The notes under the pieces were generated by a model that saw nothing but the letters and a program-made list of their open reading frames with translations, was not told the origin of the DNA and did not search any database. 64,000 nt of DNA. Source: Mixia osmundae IAM 14324 (lineage: Eukaryota; Basidiomycota; Mixiomycetes; Mixiales; Mixiaceae). Shown piece by piece: positions 1 to 10,858 of the stretch. Positions within the stretch are counted from its first letter, which is position 1; each line of letters starts with the position of its first letter. The translations under genes were made by a program, and so were the position numbers. The stretch covers positions 62,599 to 126,598 of the forward strand of contig NW_014575556.1 of the NCBI RefSeq assembly GCF_000708205.1, given 5' to 3'.

Positions 1-405
1 CCGTCCTCGGCTTCGCTCGCCTGGCCATCGAGCCGCTCTGTGCTAGCTTGCGTCACCTCTCGGGAGTAGTCTGCTTTCTGTATCGGATAGATCCGTCCAA
101 AGCGATTCTGTCGGGCCTCTCGCGCTCGCAGCTCGTTGAGTCGCGACGCCTTGTAAGACTCTAGCACCGAATTGGGCAGCTCGAGGTCGTCTAGTTCGTC
201 GTCCGACAGTGTACGTTCAGCGTCGAGCGGGTCATCGAGGCTCGAAGGGAGCAATGGAGGCGAGTCTGGCTCGACAGGTTTTGGCGGTAAGATGCCGTGT
301 TTGCGCAGGGCATCGTTGAACTCTGTATCACTGCAACGATGTCATAGCTTGAGTACTACACGCCAGACAGGCTTGGGGCACCTACTCTGATGTTCGCAAG
401 GCCAT
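1..405 (-). CDS. PLP2: Phosducin-like protein, PDCL3/Plp2 type (3' part outside window)
   Basis: The N-terminal 116 codons of a minus-strand gene that runs off the left edge. The start at 405 opens a 20-base exon, a 55-base intron (385-331) follows, and the second exon joins in frame to give a start like MALRTSDDTEFNDALRK then HGILPPK. That is the hallmark opening of the Plp2/PDCL3 branch (human has DTEWNDILRKKGILPPK). An acidic helix around LSDDELDDLE, a basic R-rich helix and FGRIYPIQKADYSREVTQAS follow, which lead into the thioredoxin-like domain that lies beyond the edge. Family members are cytosolic co-chaperones of the CCT chaperonin needed for actin and tubulin folding; that role is transferred from the family. 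The gene is head to head with the glucosidase gene, only 177 bases apart. Confidence 0.8.
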
Positions 406-582
406 GGAGGCGCAGGAAGCAGGACAGCTTGCAGTCACAAACAGGCGCGACACGACGTGCCTCGACTGCTTCGACGCTACCGCCAGACCCTCTCTAAGGC
501 GAGCCAGATCGCCGTCATCAGCCTTTGTCGGCTTTTGAGGCTACTCTGGAGCCTGCACGAGCTGTAGCGGCCGCCGCGAGTC

Positions 583-3274
583 ATGCGGCTACTCTTCACC
601 CTCCTTGCTGCAACAGTTGCTTCAGTGACATGTCAGACCGACAAGGGGCAGCAGCTGCAATATGACGAAGCTGGACAGCTCGCAGTCAATCAGTCACTCT
701 TCTGGGGAACATGGCGGCCGAATCTATACCTGGGCATGCGAGCAAGGGTGCCAGATTCGCTCATGTTCGGCTTGATCTGGTACGGCGTGCACGACTATGC
801 AAGTCATGCCAAAGCGCGGCACTCCTGCGAGCAGGACGACGGGTTGGCTGCTTACGACTGGCTCAGACATGACGGGCGCACATCGGGAGCACAGATCATC
901 AGTGACCCATTGAATAATATCAACCTGAGGACATCCTTTCTCAAGGTCCCGGGAGGACAGCATGGCGGCTCCTGGGCTCTCAAGATCAACGGACGAGCTA
1001 TCGATCCTATGCAGCCTGCACGGATAGCTTTGACGCCATACTTTGGTATAGAAGGCTCGGGGAGCTTCGAGTTGGAATCTAAAGAGGCTGAGGATGGCAT
1101 ACTCTCGCCTGTTGTCCTCAATGGTCAGACCGGAGACTTGGGCTCCTTTAGCATACGAATAGAAGACGGTAAGAGTACTGTCAGCGTACCCGTCAGCTCA
1201 TACCAGGACGAGTTCGGCGACAGACTGTCGCGGTACGCGTACATCAGTCGCGCAGTCGGTAAAGGCCAGATCTGGCGGGCGAAAGGTATGCTACTCTTCT
1301 TGGCCTTTACGCGCAGCTGAGCGTGGTACAGATGTAATCATGAGCGATGCAGCGCAGTATGGGAATGCGCTCGTCGAAAAGTATGGTCAGGACAATCCAC
1401 CCGAGCCTGCGCAAGTCTTGACGCTTTCCAATGACGCGCGAGACGGTGCCAATCTCTGGGCATTCCAGCGAATGCTCGAGGCACCTTTCACCACGTACAT
1501 CTATTTCGATGCAGACGATGTGCCCCAGAAGCTCACCAGCCAAGCACTCGAGGCAGGTCTCGAAGCATCCAAGCAAGCTTTTGACGATCGGTTCGAGCGT
1601 ACTTTTGCATTGACGAGCAAAGGCTATGTTGGCGAGCATGTCATGCTCGCAAAGTCACTTCTGTCAAACCTCATTGGCGGGATTGGCTACTTCCACGGCA
1701 ACTCTGTCGTTGATCGGTCGCGAGATTTCGGCGATGATCTCGAGGACGAGGGAGGCGTGCCCGTACAGCCCAAGCCGGAGCTGACGGAAGAGCGAACTTT
1801 GTTCACTGCTACCCCGAGTCGCTCCTTCTTCCCCCGTGGCTTCTACTGGGATGAAGGCTTTCATCTCTCGCTCATCGGCGCCTGGGACAACGACATGAGG
1901 TCCGCTGCTTCCCTACTAGACGATGCACCGCGCTGATGTATGTGCAGTCTTGACATACTGCGATCGTGGGTAGATTTGATCGATGAGAACGGGTGGGTTG
2001 GTCGCGAGCAAATTTTGGGCGACGAAGCGCGAAGCAAGGTCGGTTTGCGCCTTCGCTGAGGATCAAAGTCCTCATTCAAGAGATGATCGACAGGTACCGA
2101 GCGAGTTCATAACCCAATATCCAACTTATGCCAATCCTCCGACATTGACGATCGCGGTGACTGACTACATAGCCCGGCTCCGTGCTCGAGGGATCGATGT
2201 TACCAATGCCGACTTTGACGATCGACTGAAAGGCGCGATGCCGCCCGTCATGGCTGCTACGGGATCGACCGAAGAGCTCTCGAACAGACTACTGAGCGAT
2301 ACATCGCTTGCCAAAGCGTTCTTGCTTTCGATCTACCCGAAGCTTAAGCTGCATTACGAGTGGTTCAGGCGAACGCAAAGGGGCGAGATCAGAGAATGGG
2401 ATCGCGATGCTTCGCACAAGACAGAGGGATACAGATGGCGTGGTCGTACAGCTGATCATGTCCTGACGAGCGGCTTGGACGATTACCCTCGAGCAAGACC
2501 GCCGCATACTGGCGAGTTGCATCTCGACCTGATCAGCTGGGTTGGTTTCTTCAGCAGGACGATGAGCGAAATTGCAGCTTTCATTGGCGAAGAAGAAGAC
2601 AAGGCAGATTATGATGAAGCCTATGCTGCCATCGTTCAGAACATCGATGATCTGCACTGGAATGAAGACGAGCAAATGTACTGTGACCTCAGCGTCAACG
2701 AAGAAGGTCGGCCGGAACGATGCTGCGCAAAGTGAGCATCTGGGCTGATCTTGCGAGCAGACGAGTCTGTCTTTGTTTGCCACAAAGGCTACATTTCGCT
2801 CTTCCCCTTCATGCTAGGGCTCATGGCACCCGACTCGCCTCATCTCGGCAGCGTGCTCGATCTCCTTCGTGATCCCGAGCATCTCTGGTCCGACTATGGC
2901 ATCCGCAGTCTGTCCAAATCGGATCCCTACTTCGGCAAGGGCGATGGGTATTGGACCGGCCCCATTTGGATTCAGTTCCAAGCCATGATCCTTAAAGCTC
3001 TTCATCAGGTCTGTCTGGTCACTTGATAGCTTCGTACGCATCTACTCATATCGCAGCGTAGAAATACGCAAGATACCCAGGACCGCATCAGCAGCAAGCA
3101 CAGCAAATTTACAGCGAACTCAGAAACAATGTCGTCAATAACGTCAAGAAGGAATACGATAGAACGCAATACTCTTGGGAGCAGTACAACGCTCTGACGG
3201 GCCAAGGACAGCGCAGTCATCCTTTCTGCGGCTGGACCTCTATGGTCACGCTCATCATGGCGGAAATGTATTGA
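583..3274 (+). CDS. CWH41: Mannosyl-oligosaccharide glucosidase (ER glucosidase I, GH63)
   Basis: Removes the terminal alpha-1,2-glucose from Glc3Man9GlcNAc2 on new glycoproteins in the ER, the first N-glycan trimming step. Six exons (583-1285, 1332-1899, 1948-2038, 2094-2706, 2761-3008, 3062-3274) give about 811 residues, normal for the family. The N-terminus MRLLFTLLAATVASVTC is a signal peptide or anchor. Recognisable GH63 blocks are LFWGTWRPNLYLGMR (near residue 40), GLIWYG, FFPRGFYWDEGFH in the (alpha/alpha)6 barrel, GWVGREQILGDEARSKVP, VCHKGYISLFPF, DGYWTGPIWI and the C-terminal SHPFCGWTSMVTLIM. Intron 1 also has an earlier in-frame acceptor at 1316 that would make it 31 bases; the 46-base form is preferred because it joins RAKDVIM and matches the other intron sizes. 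One donor (1900) is the weak gtccgc. Confidence 0.93.
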
Positions 3275-3472
3275 TGCATTCGGTGACAAACGCGCCCACG
3301 TCGCCCACGAGGAGGAGAAGAGGGGAGAGATCTGATTAAATTGACATGTCGCGTGCGCTCCTTGGCGTTCTTATCTTCCTGTAGCGTGGTTCCTCAACTG
3401 GACAAGAGCTTGGCCAACAGCTCGGTATGCTCGACCTAGTTTGATCTTGTGAAGCGCTACCAGCTAGACATC

Positions 3473-5582
3473 ATGCAAGAGGGCGGTATCCTCCCCTCTA
3501 ATGCGCCCCTGCACAGGCCCCCTAGCGCAGAGAGCCCGGGCGAGAAGTTTAGCGAGGAAGGGAAGAGGCAGGAGCTGCAGATCAAGGAGCAAGATCTCGA
3601 TGCGAGCTCGTACATGACCGAAGAAGGCGACGATACAGATGAGCCCCACAAGTACTCCTTGGCGTCGCTCTACATTCGTTTCCGGGCCCTTGTCCATCTC
3701 GTGCTGGTGGCGGTTCTCCTCGGCTGGTGGATCTCAGGACTTGTACTGCCTCGGTACGTTGCCTGCCGCTTGCATTTGCCAGCCTCGTGCAGAAGATGAC
3801 GCGGCTCATCGCTCAGGACAAGACACTACTGGATCATTACGACCGTCTGGGCGTGGTTCTTCATCCTCCTCATCTGCTTTCAATGGGTACCCACATCGAT
3901 CTTCTCCGACCCGATTGAGCGGTCTTGGAATGCCACAGTCTCGCGTGGCTTCTGGTCACTGAGTTACATGACAAGGCTCAGCATAGGCGTCGTCGGTCTG
4001 CTTGCGCTCGTCCTGGGTTCCGCATTCGGTGTGCAGTCGGCCGACTCCTCGTATGGGCACAGAGCTCAGGGACTCTTCGGTCTCATTGTCTTCATGAGCG
4101 CTCTCTATCTGACAAGCCGGTCGCGCAAGCACATCCAAGCCGACACCGTCATCGTCGCGCTCGCATTCCAGCAGATCATCGCGCTTTTTGTGCTCAAAAC
4201 CGGTGCTGGGCAAAGCTTCTTCAAATGGATCAGTACTGCTGCCCGCGACCTGCTGATGCAAGGCTATGCCGGCGCCGCATTTTTCTGGAGCGAAGCCTTT
4301 CTGAGCAACAATTTCTTCTTCGTCAATACTGTACGCACCCTGCTCAGCTGTCACTGGCCAAGCTCATCGTGTAATATGCTGTACAGCTGTCCGTGATTGT
4401 CTTCTTCGTGGCACTCGTCACGCTGCTGCTGCACTATGGCATCTTGTCCTGGATTCTAGTCAGATTCGCATGGTTCTTCTTCAAAACTTTGCGAATTTCT
4501 GGCGCCGAGGCGATTGCTGCGACAGCATGCCCTTTTATCGGCCAGGGAGAAAGCGCTATTCTGTGTAGACAATTTGTGGGTTGATTACTTGCAGCATTCG
4601 TCAATCTGACACATGGTCCTTCCAGGTCAGATCGATGACTTCTTCAGAGATTCATCTCGTCATGACGTCCGGCTTCTCAACGATCGCGGGCTCTACTTTT
4701 CTTGCTGTACGCTTCTCGTTCATACCATGCGCATACGCTGAAGTCTCACATCAGTACGTCTCATTGGGCGTGGATCCCACCATCTTGATTACTTCTTCGG
4801 TCATGTCGATCCCTGCTGCTATCGCAGTCTCGAAAATGCGCTGGCCCGAACGCGGTCATCCGCTCACAGCTGGTGCGTACTGGAGCAAGTCAGCCAAAAA
4901 TGAGCTGATCGGCTTCATCCGTATGCACAGGCAAAGTGCACATCCCACCCGATCCCGATCGCGCAGAGTCCGGTCTTGTTGCGCTCTCGAACGGAGCAAT
5001 CTTCGGAGTGAAAGTCGCCAGTAGTATCTTCGCCAACGTTCTTGTCGTCGTCTCGCTGCTCGCACTCGTCAATGGCCTGCTCGCATGGATCTTCCAATTC
5101 TTCTCGGTGCAGGGTCTTACGCTGCAATTCATTCTCGGATACATCCTTTGGCCGGTAGTGTGGCTGATGGGCGTCCCCAAGCAAGACATTGTCGCAATTT
5201 CTCAGCTCATCGGTCTGAAGGTCATCAGCAACGAATTCGTAAGCAGCGGCAGTATTCCCGTGTGTGTCGACGCTGATTATTTGCCGCCTAGGTCGCGTAC
5301 ACCGATCTCCAGCCATTGCGAGCCACGCTGTCTACTCGCGGACTGATCATCGTACAGTATGCCCTCTGCGGCTTTGGCAACGTCGCCTCGCTAGGCATTG
5401 TAAGTTCAGGCCTCATCTGTGGGTTATGGCTACTTAGTTCGTCCGTGCTGCAGCAACTGGGCGTTTTGTCAGCTCTTGCACCCAATCAGAAGCGTCGCAT
5501 CATTCGATGCGGCGTATCTGCTCTAATCTGTGGCATCTTTACGACCCTAATGACGGCAACAACCGCCGGCATGCTCTCTTAG
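3473..5582 (+). CDS. Concentrative nucleoside transporter (CNT/SLC28 family)
   Basis: Plasma-membrane cation-coupled nucleoside uptake carrier. Eight exons (3473-3753, 3817-4330, 4387-4575, 4626-4706, 4755-4872, 4931-5238, 5292-5399, 5454-5582) make about 575 residues. An acidic cytosolic N-tail of about 70 residues precedes roughly ten hydrophobic segments. Family signatures visible: the gate region [16 protein letters not shown], the inverted-repeat helices [48 protein letters not shown], then [31 protein letters not shown]-like residues and [11 protein letters not shown] near the end. The last intron is taken as 54 bases; reading through it stays open but would insert 18 residues into a conserved helix. 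The start at 3473 is the first ATG in frame. Substrate range (purine or pyrimidine) cannot be read. Confidence 0.9.
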
Positions 5583-5814
5583 CCGCGCTCGACTGTACAT
5601 GTTGTCGATATATCAGCCGATTGTACGGTCACAATGCAAGTGCGAATGTCCTACGCCAGCTCGCTCGCTCGCCCATTATGTCGACATCGAACGGCACGCC
5701 TCACTTTTGCATCTTATTCGCTACGCCGGATCATGCCTTCGCGAGCCGGTCGCACAATGGATTCGTAGGCTTCTCGACCCCAGGTCTATCTCGAAAGCAA
5801 CTTTCCCACGTCAC

Positions 5815-6702
5815 CTATTTCGCTACGTAGCTCGCAGGAGCTGAGGGTTCTGTGCGCCAACGACACTTGCCACCGTGTACGATCGGATAGAGCTGTTGCA
5901 TACAGGTGCCCGTTACCGCAGCACACGCGTGCAGAACTGTCCCTACGTCAGACCTGCTCGACCGCGCGAAGCGAAAGGTTTGCTCACAGTCGCGCCCCCC
6001 AAATGCCGCAACGCACGAGTCTCGGTGCTCGAGAAGCCCTGGTCGGGGACATCGGAGGTAGATCTGCTGTCCTGCCAGTGACCACACACCGCTCATGACG
6101 TCAAGATCGACTGCGAAATGGTGCTCAACGGCACAGCAAGTATGTAGTATTGCTGTTTGCGCCATTCAGATCGGGTATCACACTGACGACGAGCGACTTT
6201 ACGTGCGAAAGATCCACTGTCTGCAAATGGCATTGACCAGAGTCCCTCCATGCGATACTTGCGCTCCGAAGGGCTTGACGAACTGCCATCAACGTTGCAT
6301 ATGAGCCGCGGCGACACAATTGTCGGGTCTTGTTTGATCTGCATTCGGCTTCAATCACGCATTATAGATCCGGCAAGGTGCATACACAGGTAAATTTCTT
6401 CACGATGGCACTTTCAGTGTACCGAAGGAGCCACATTTCGCGATTGAGACTGGCGACGGTCTGTATGCCAGCGATGTCAGCGCAACCAATGGCGCAGATG
6501 AATAACCTGCATTAACAATCCCATCCGGCGAGACACACGAGACGATGCATGTCTCGAAGCCCAAGCACCGGTTCCGAGTCTCCGGGACTCTTGGAGCGGC
6601 GCGTACAGCAATCTTTGCTATCGTGAGGGCAAGCGCCAACGCTTTGAGGCGTCGGACAGCCGAAACCGTGAAGAACGAGAGACGCGCAAGGATGATGGTC
6701 AT
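5815..6702 (-). pseudogene. Possible decayed twin-CC family member (H)
   Basis: The minus strand opens at 6702 with a hydrophobic start (MTIILARLSFFTVSAVRRLK). Near the far end (6160-5930) it encodes HTCCAVEHHFAVDLDV, then LRCPRP, then DSCVAAFGGRDCEQTF, matching the order double-Cys, Cys-Pro, Cys, aromatic-Gly, Cys that ends twin-CC proteins. Between them the frame changes more than once, I found no set of splice sites that restores the module, and the Trp expected before the double Cys sits in another frame. I read it as an eroded copy. It could also be chance similarity in unconstrained DNA. Confidence 0.3.
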
Positions 6703-7189
6703 AGAGGGCGACTATGTGGACAATCGCATGTGACGAGCTGTCGACGTCATGTCGTACGGATGATCAGACAAGTCAGAAGATGCTTAAGCTTTGCAGATAA
6801 CGTCAAAAGGGCGATCACGCCTTTGACGTCTATCATCGACTGTCGGATCGACCCTCGGAAACGTCATACACAGGTCTCGGGAAGAGCTCGTGGGAGGAAA
6901 AGCGACGATCAAGACATGACGCATTGTGATGACGACTGTACTGCTGAGCATTGCGAACCAAAGATGTAGACGGACGCGTTCGCAGCCGATGCTCATCGCG
7001 CTATACATCGCGTCAGAGAAGGATGGCGTGACTGCGCATCAAGACGCTTGTTGTGAGCCTATGCTCCGGTACGAGCTCAAATCGTTCTGGTCTATCTCAA
7101 AAGCGAGAGCGATGCATTCTAGTTCATGTGCGCCTATCTGCCGTGACTTCTAGAGCGCTGTACGACCGCGCGAGGGTGTGAATGTCTGC
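6703..7189. other. Intergenic stretch, nothing recognised
   Basis: Between the possible relic H and the stop of the permease gene. Only short overlapping open frames without conserved motifs on either strand. It probably contains the 3' untranslated region of the minus-strand permease at its right end. Confidence 0.5.
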
Positions 7190-9050
7190 CTATGCGATCC
7201 AGTTCCACACCCTCTCTGCAAAGTTGCGGGGCGGGACCTCGTCCTGACATTGTAATGAGTCAGCTAATGTGAGCCTGCAGTGACGCAAGACATACCTCGA
7301 GAGGACAGTCGCGCGAGTTGGAGATAAAGTCCATATCGGCGGGCGCGATCCAGGTCGTCTTGTACATGAACTTGTAGCCCACGTAAAGCACGACAAACAT
7401 GACGAGCGGGAAGTAGCTTGTGATGAAAGTTGCATCATCGAAATGGCCATCGACATGGATGAACCTGCCGTCTCACAAGCTACTAAGAAGGATATTTATG
7501 AGAACAAATGTGACCTACACTTTGAAGCCGTTCGTGATGAGAATGAGCGAGGTCATNNTGGCGCCATAGTATGCCAGGTAAGGCATCAACGGAGCCGTGA
7601 ANGTGAGGCTCTTGCGATCCACGCCCGTCGCTCGCGTTCCTTTCTCCCATTGTATGAACGTCACGAAGATACCGAACCANGTGAGCAAGCCAGCGACAGA
7701 GGTCATGTTGGCAAAATAGCCAAAGACGGTACCGGCAGACGTCGAGCCGGCAGACATGTAAGCGAGAAAAGCAAACGCAATAGACACGATCATTGAGACC
7801 CAGGGCANTCCCCAGCTGTTCGTTCGTGCAAAGATACGAGGAGCATTGCCGGCGATAGCGAGCGCATAGAGCGCTCTGCTGCTTGTGTACATGTCTGAGC
7901 TGGCNGCCGACCAAGCTGCAGTGACGAGGGCGGCATTGATGATCGAAGGCAAGCCTGTAATGCCTGCGTGCTTGATGGCGATGACAAAGGGCGACTTTGC
8001 TGCTGTTGAGCCAAGCTTGAGATCTGGCTCATTNGANGGTACGAGGATGCCAATGATGAANGTGCCGAGCAGATAGAACAGCAGAATCCGAACGTACACT
8101 CGCTTGATGGCTTTGGGGATCGAGCGGCGGGGATTCTTGGCTTCACCAGCAGCNAGCGCCACGATCTCTGTGCCGACGTACGAGAATGCAGCTTGGATGA
8201 GGACAGACCAGAAGCCAAGGAAGCGCCCGAGCGAGCCAGCGATGCCCTCGTACTGCACGAATGCGCCGGGATCGCTCCAATAGCGGAAGCCGATCTGCTT
8301 CTGTCCGGGTATGCCGCCAGCGTTGATAATCATGCCCAGGAAGATGAGCACGACGACAGTGACGACCTTGATCATAGAGAAGAAGAACTCCGCTTCACCG
8401 TAGAACCCTGCGCCGCCGAGGTTGATACCGACGACGACGATGAGACAAACGGTGATCCAGACGGCAGGACTGACATGCTCCGCGGGTACCCAGTAAGAGA
8501 CGAGTACGGCTGCAGCAGACAGCTCTGCAGGCAGTACGATCGTCCAGTTGTACCAGTAATCTGTGCCACGCAGGGCTGTCAGCGCTCCTCCTCTGAGGGG
8601 TCAAGGAGACTCACTCCAGCCCATCGTGAAAGCAAGAGCCGGATCAGCGAATCGTTTGCAGAGCGAGATATGGCCACCTGCTATAGGAAAGGTGGAGACC
8701 ATCTCGCCCAGACACAGCATGACCGAGAGTGTGATAGATCCCATGATGGCATAGCCCATGAAAAGACCAAGCGGTCCGGCCATCTGCAGACTTGAGCCAG
8801 TGGCGAGGAAGAGGCCTGTGCCGATGACGCCGCCGATTGAGATCATCTGGATATGTCGCTGCTTGAGTTGGCGCTCGAGTTGTTCGCCCTCCTCGACGTA
8901 GATTTTGTGATCTCTTCGACGCTCATAGCTCGAAGGCTCGTCGTGTACCGAGACTTGGTAGTCTGAGGCTACGACATGCTTCTCAAGGCTGCCGTCGTGC
9001 ATAGCCGCAGCCTTTTCGGAATTTGTCGACATGTGCAGAGGTCGCTCCAA
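7190..9050 (-). CDS. Amino-acid permease, YAT family (copy 1, contains Ns)
   Basis: Twelve-helix APC-superfamily plasma-membrane importer. Four exons (9050-8615, 8560-7519, 7464-7296, 7243-7190) give about 566 residues. Motifs: RQLKQRHIQMISIGGVIGTGLFL in helix 1, MLCLGEMVSTFPIAGGHISL, GWNYWYNW across the first intron, FSYVGTEIVA, GEAKNPRRSIPKAIKRV and the C-terminal DEVPPRNFAERVWNWIA. The intron positions and phases and the lengths of exons 2, 3 and 4 are identical to the plus-strand paralogue at 22685-24601, so the two are recent duplicates. The start may instead be at 9032 (MSTNSEK). Ten Ns lie in exon 2 and leave a few residues undetermined, but the frame is open. Confidence 0.92.
7557..8154. 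other. Cluster of unresolved bases (N)
   Basis: Ns at 7557, 7558, 7602, 7680, 7807, 7905, 8034, 8037, 8061 and 8154, all inside exon 2 of permease copy 1. I saw no other Ns in the window. Isolated single Ns, not a gap run, suggest conflicting base calls between near-identical copies. Confidence 0.9.
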
Positions 9051-9387
9051 GTGGACAATGACTGGCCAGTGTCACTGTAGAAGGATGACAAAGAGGCCTG
9101 AGCGTAGTGACCGCTGTCGAATCGCCGATGAGTCGATTGCACGGGAAGACGACGTAAAGTAGATAAGCCACTGAGATGAGACGGAGGGTCAAGTGATCTT
9201 GATAAGGAGAAGAAAGAGGAGCTTGGCGGGACAGACTATGAAACGGTCGCACGCTCGAAGAATGGGGCGCCGTAACCGAGTTACGAAGGAGCGTGCGATA
9301 ATCACTCAGGATCCGCCGAGGGTCGTATTGCACCCTGAGCCGAAGCTTGCTGTGGCCGTAGATTGCATATCACAAATACCGGCTTGC
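9051..9387. promoter_or_regulatory. Upstream region of permease copy 1
   Basis: Space of 337 bases between the end of twin-CC gene A and the start of the permease, both on the minus strand. It must hold the permease promoter and the end of the A transcript. I see no clear TATA box or other site. Confidence 0.35.
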
Positions 9388-10760
9388 CTACCCTTGAGCT
9401 AATGCGCCCTCCAACGCGCGACCTTCGATTCGCGACTGCACGTTGTGGCAGACATATTCTGCTGGCAGCTCGTATTCGACGTTGCAAGTGCTCACATGCA
9501 TGATCAGAGGATCTGTGCATGCTTTCAGCGCTCGGACTGGAGCAATACACGAGTCTTACGCGGCGGGCAGGCGACAAAGAATCTCGGTTCGCTGAGCAGT
9601 GTAAAAGAGCGTCTGGCGACGCCCAAGCCGACATAAGCAAGCATGAAAGCACTGCAGCATGGCTTCTCAGGCGGCGCCCATGTAGGCTGATATTCTCCTC
9701 GCTGCCTGCAGTACTCATCAATATCAGCCGTCTTGTTTGTAGCGAGCGACTGACCTGATCTGAAGTGATACGATGTAGTCGTCATTCAGGGGAGAGATGT
9801 ATCGCACAATGACCCGACGATCGGAAAGAGACTGCGCCAGTGTCAATCCAGTTTGAAAGGATTGCGAAGAGCTCGCACGTGGACAAAGTCGGTCCAAAGC
9901 TGAGCGCCATACTGCTTTGACAGAATGCCCACGTAAATTAGAGGCGATTCGATCGCCGTTATCTGCGTGAGAGCATGCGGCCAGCGCTTCCTCCAGATCT
10001 CGCAGTGGCCGCTTGCGTCTGCTTCGATTTCGTACGTTTGCAGGACGGGCTCCGGCTCAGGCACAACCGTAACCTGCGGGAAAACGCTAGGACAGGGTAC
10101 CGTGGACGGTTCCTCTGGGCCTGTCCATTCTTGAGCTCAGATAGAGCCGCTTGCGCTGAAGCGTACAGCTATGGGGTTGAGGTAGGTGTTTGCCACTGCA
10201 GTTCATTTGCGCTACGGCCTCGGCCGAGAAGACTTTTCCTTTGTTGAGGAGCGAGATACCGATGACGACTTTGATGTGAGCCGTCACGATGCAGCATGCT
10301 CTGGACTCGGCATCCCAGAACTGCTGATCCTGACCGGATGAAGTAACGTTGAACTGCACTAGCACCTTTTCTGGAACACCATCCTTGCCCATAAGACTCT
10401 CCGGTTTCCCAAGATTGCTCGTCGAATCGTCTGTGACCCGTTGAGCGAGAAAGCGCACCTGGGTACGACGTAACAAACAATTTGAGGCGCGCAAGAGGAC
10501 ATATTTGCTTCCTTCTTGCGGGATGAACGAGACATCTAAGATCCCGGGTCCTATTGCCGTAAGACCTTCTGTGATGCGTCTGTGAGAGGAGCAGGAAGGG
10601 ACCAGGTTACAGGGTCCTTGAACGCACTACGATAGCAACTCGCACTCGCTGACGCCTTGAGTCGGAAAAAGACCAGACTGAACGGCGAAGCTGAGCAAAC
10701 GCGGGGAATCGAAGCAGACCATGTCAAGCTGAGAATGAGAGCACGGCAGAAGGACTTCAT
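9388..10760 (-). CDS. Twin-CC secreted protein, member A
   Basis: Family not recognised. Seven exons by hand splicing: 10760-10631, 10568-10479, 10430-10197, 10120-9879, 9831-9755, 9705-9560, 9512-9388; about 347 residues. Signal peptide MKSFCRALILSLTWSAS. Module 1: FFRLKASASASC, GPGILDVSF, LVQFNVTSSG, FWDAESRACCIV, KVVIGI, MNC. Module 2: YEIEADASGHC, PLIYVGILSKQY, YIVSLQIR, TWAPPEKPCCSAF, YVGLGV, FVACPP. Tail TCNVEYELPAEYVCHNV. Introns are GT-AG and phases 1,1,1,0,2,1. Four inner exons (234, 242, 77, 146 bases) have exactly the lengths of the same exons in member B. Divergently paired with TOP3, 98 bases between starts. Secretion is inferred from the signal peptide; there is no membrane anchor. 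Function unknown. Confidence 0.78.
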
Positions 10761-10858
10761 TCAGGGATGAGCTGAGCCGCGGCCTCGGTCCGCGGTTTGG
10801 CAGTGACGCAGACGCGCTCGACGCGAATAGCAAAGACAGCGAACGCTCAAATGAGGCC
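10761..10858. promoter_or_regulatory. Bidirectional promoter between twin-CC A and TOP3
   Basis: Only 98 bases separate the two divergent start codons, so core promoters and both 5' leaders must share this stretch or overlap coding sequence. No TATA-like motif is evident. Confidence 0.45.

Noticed and set aside
1286-1316. A 31-base intron in the glucosidase gene
   Set aside because: A second acceptor at 1331 is also in frame, gives a normal 46-base intron and joins the conserved RAKDV.
4915-5316. Minus-strand frame of 133 codons opposite the nucleoside transporter
   Set aside because: Shadow of transmembrane exons; highly charged composition arises from complementing hydrophobic codons.
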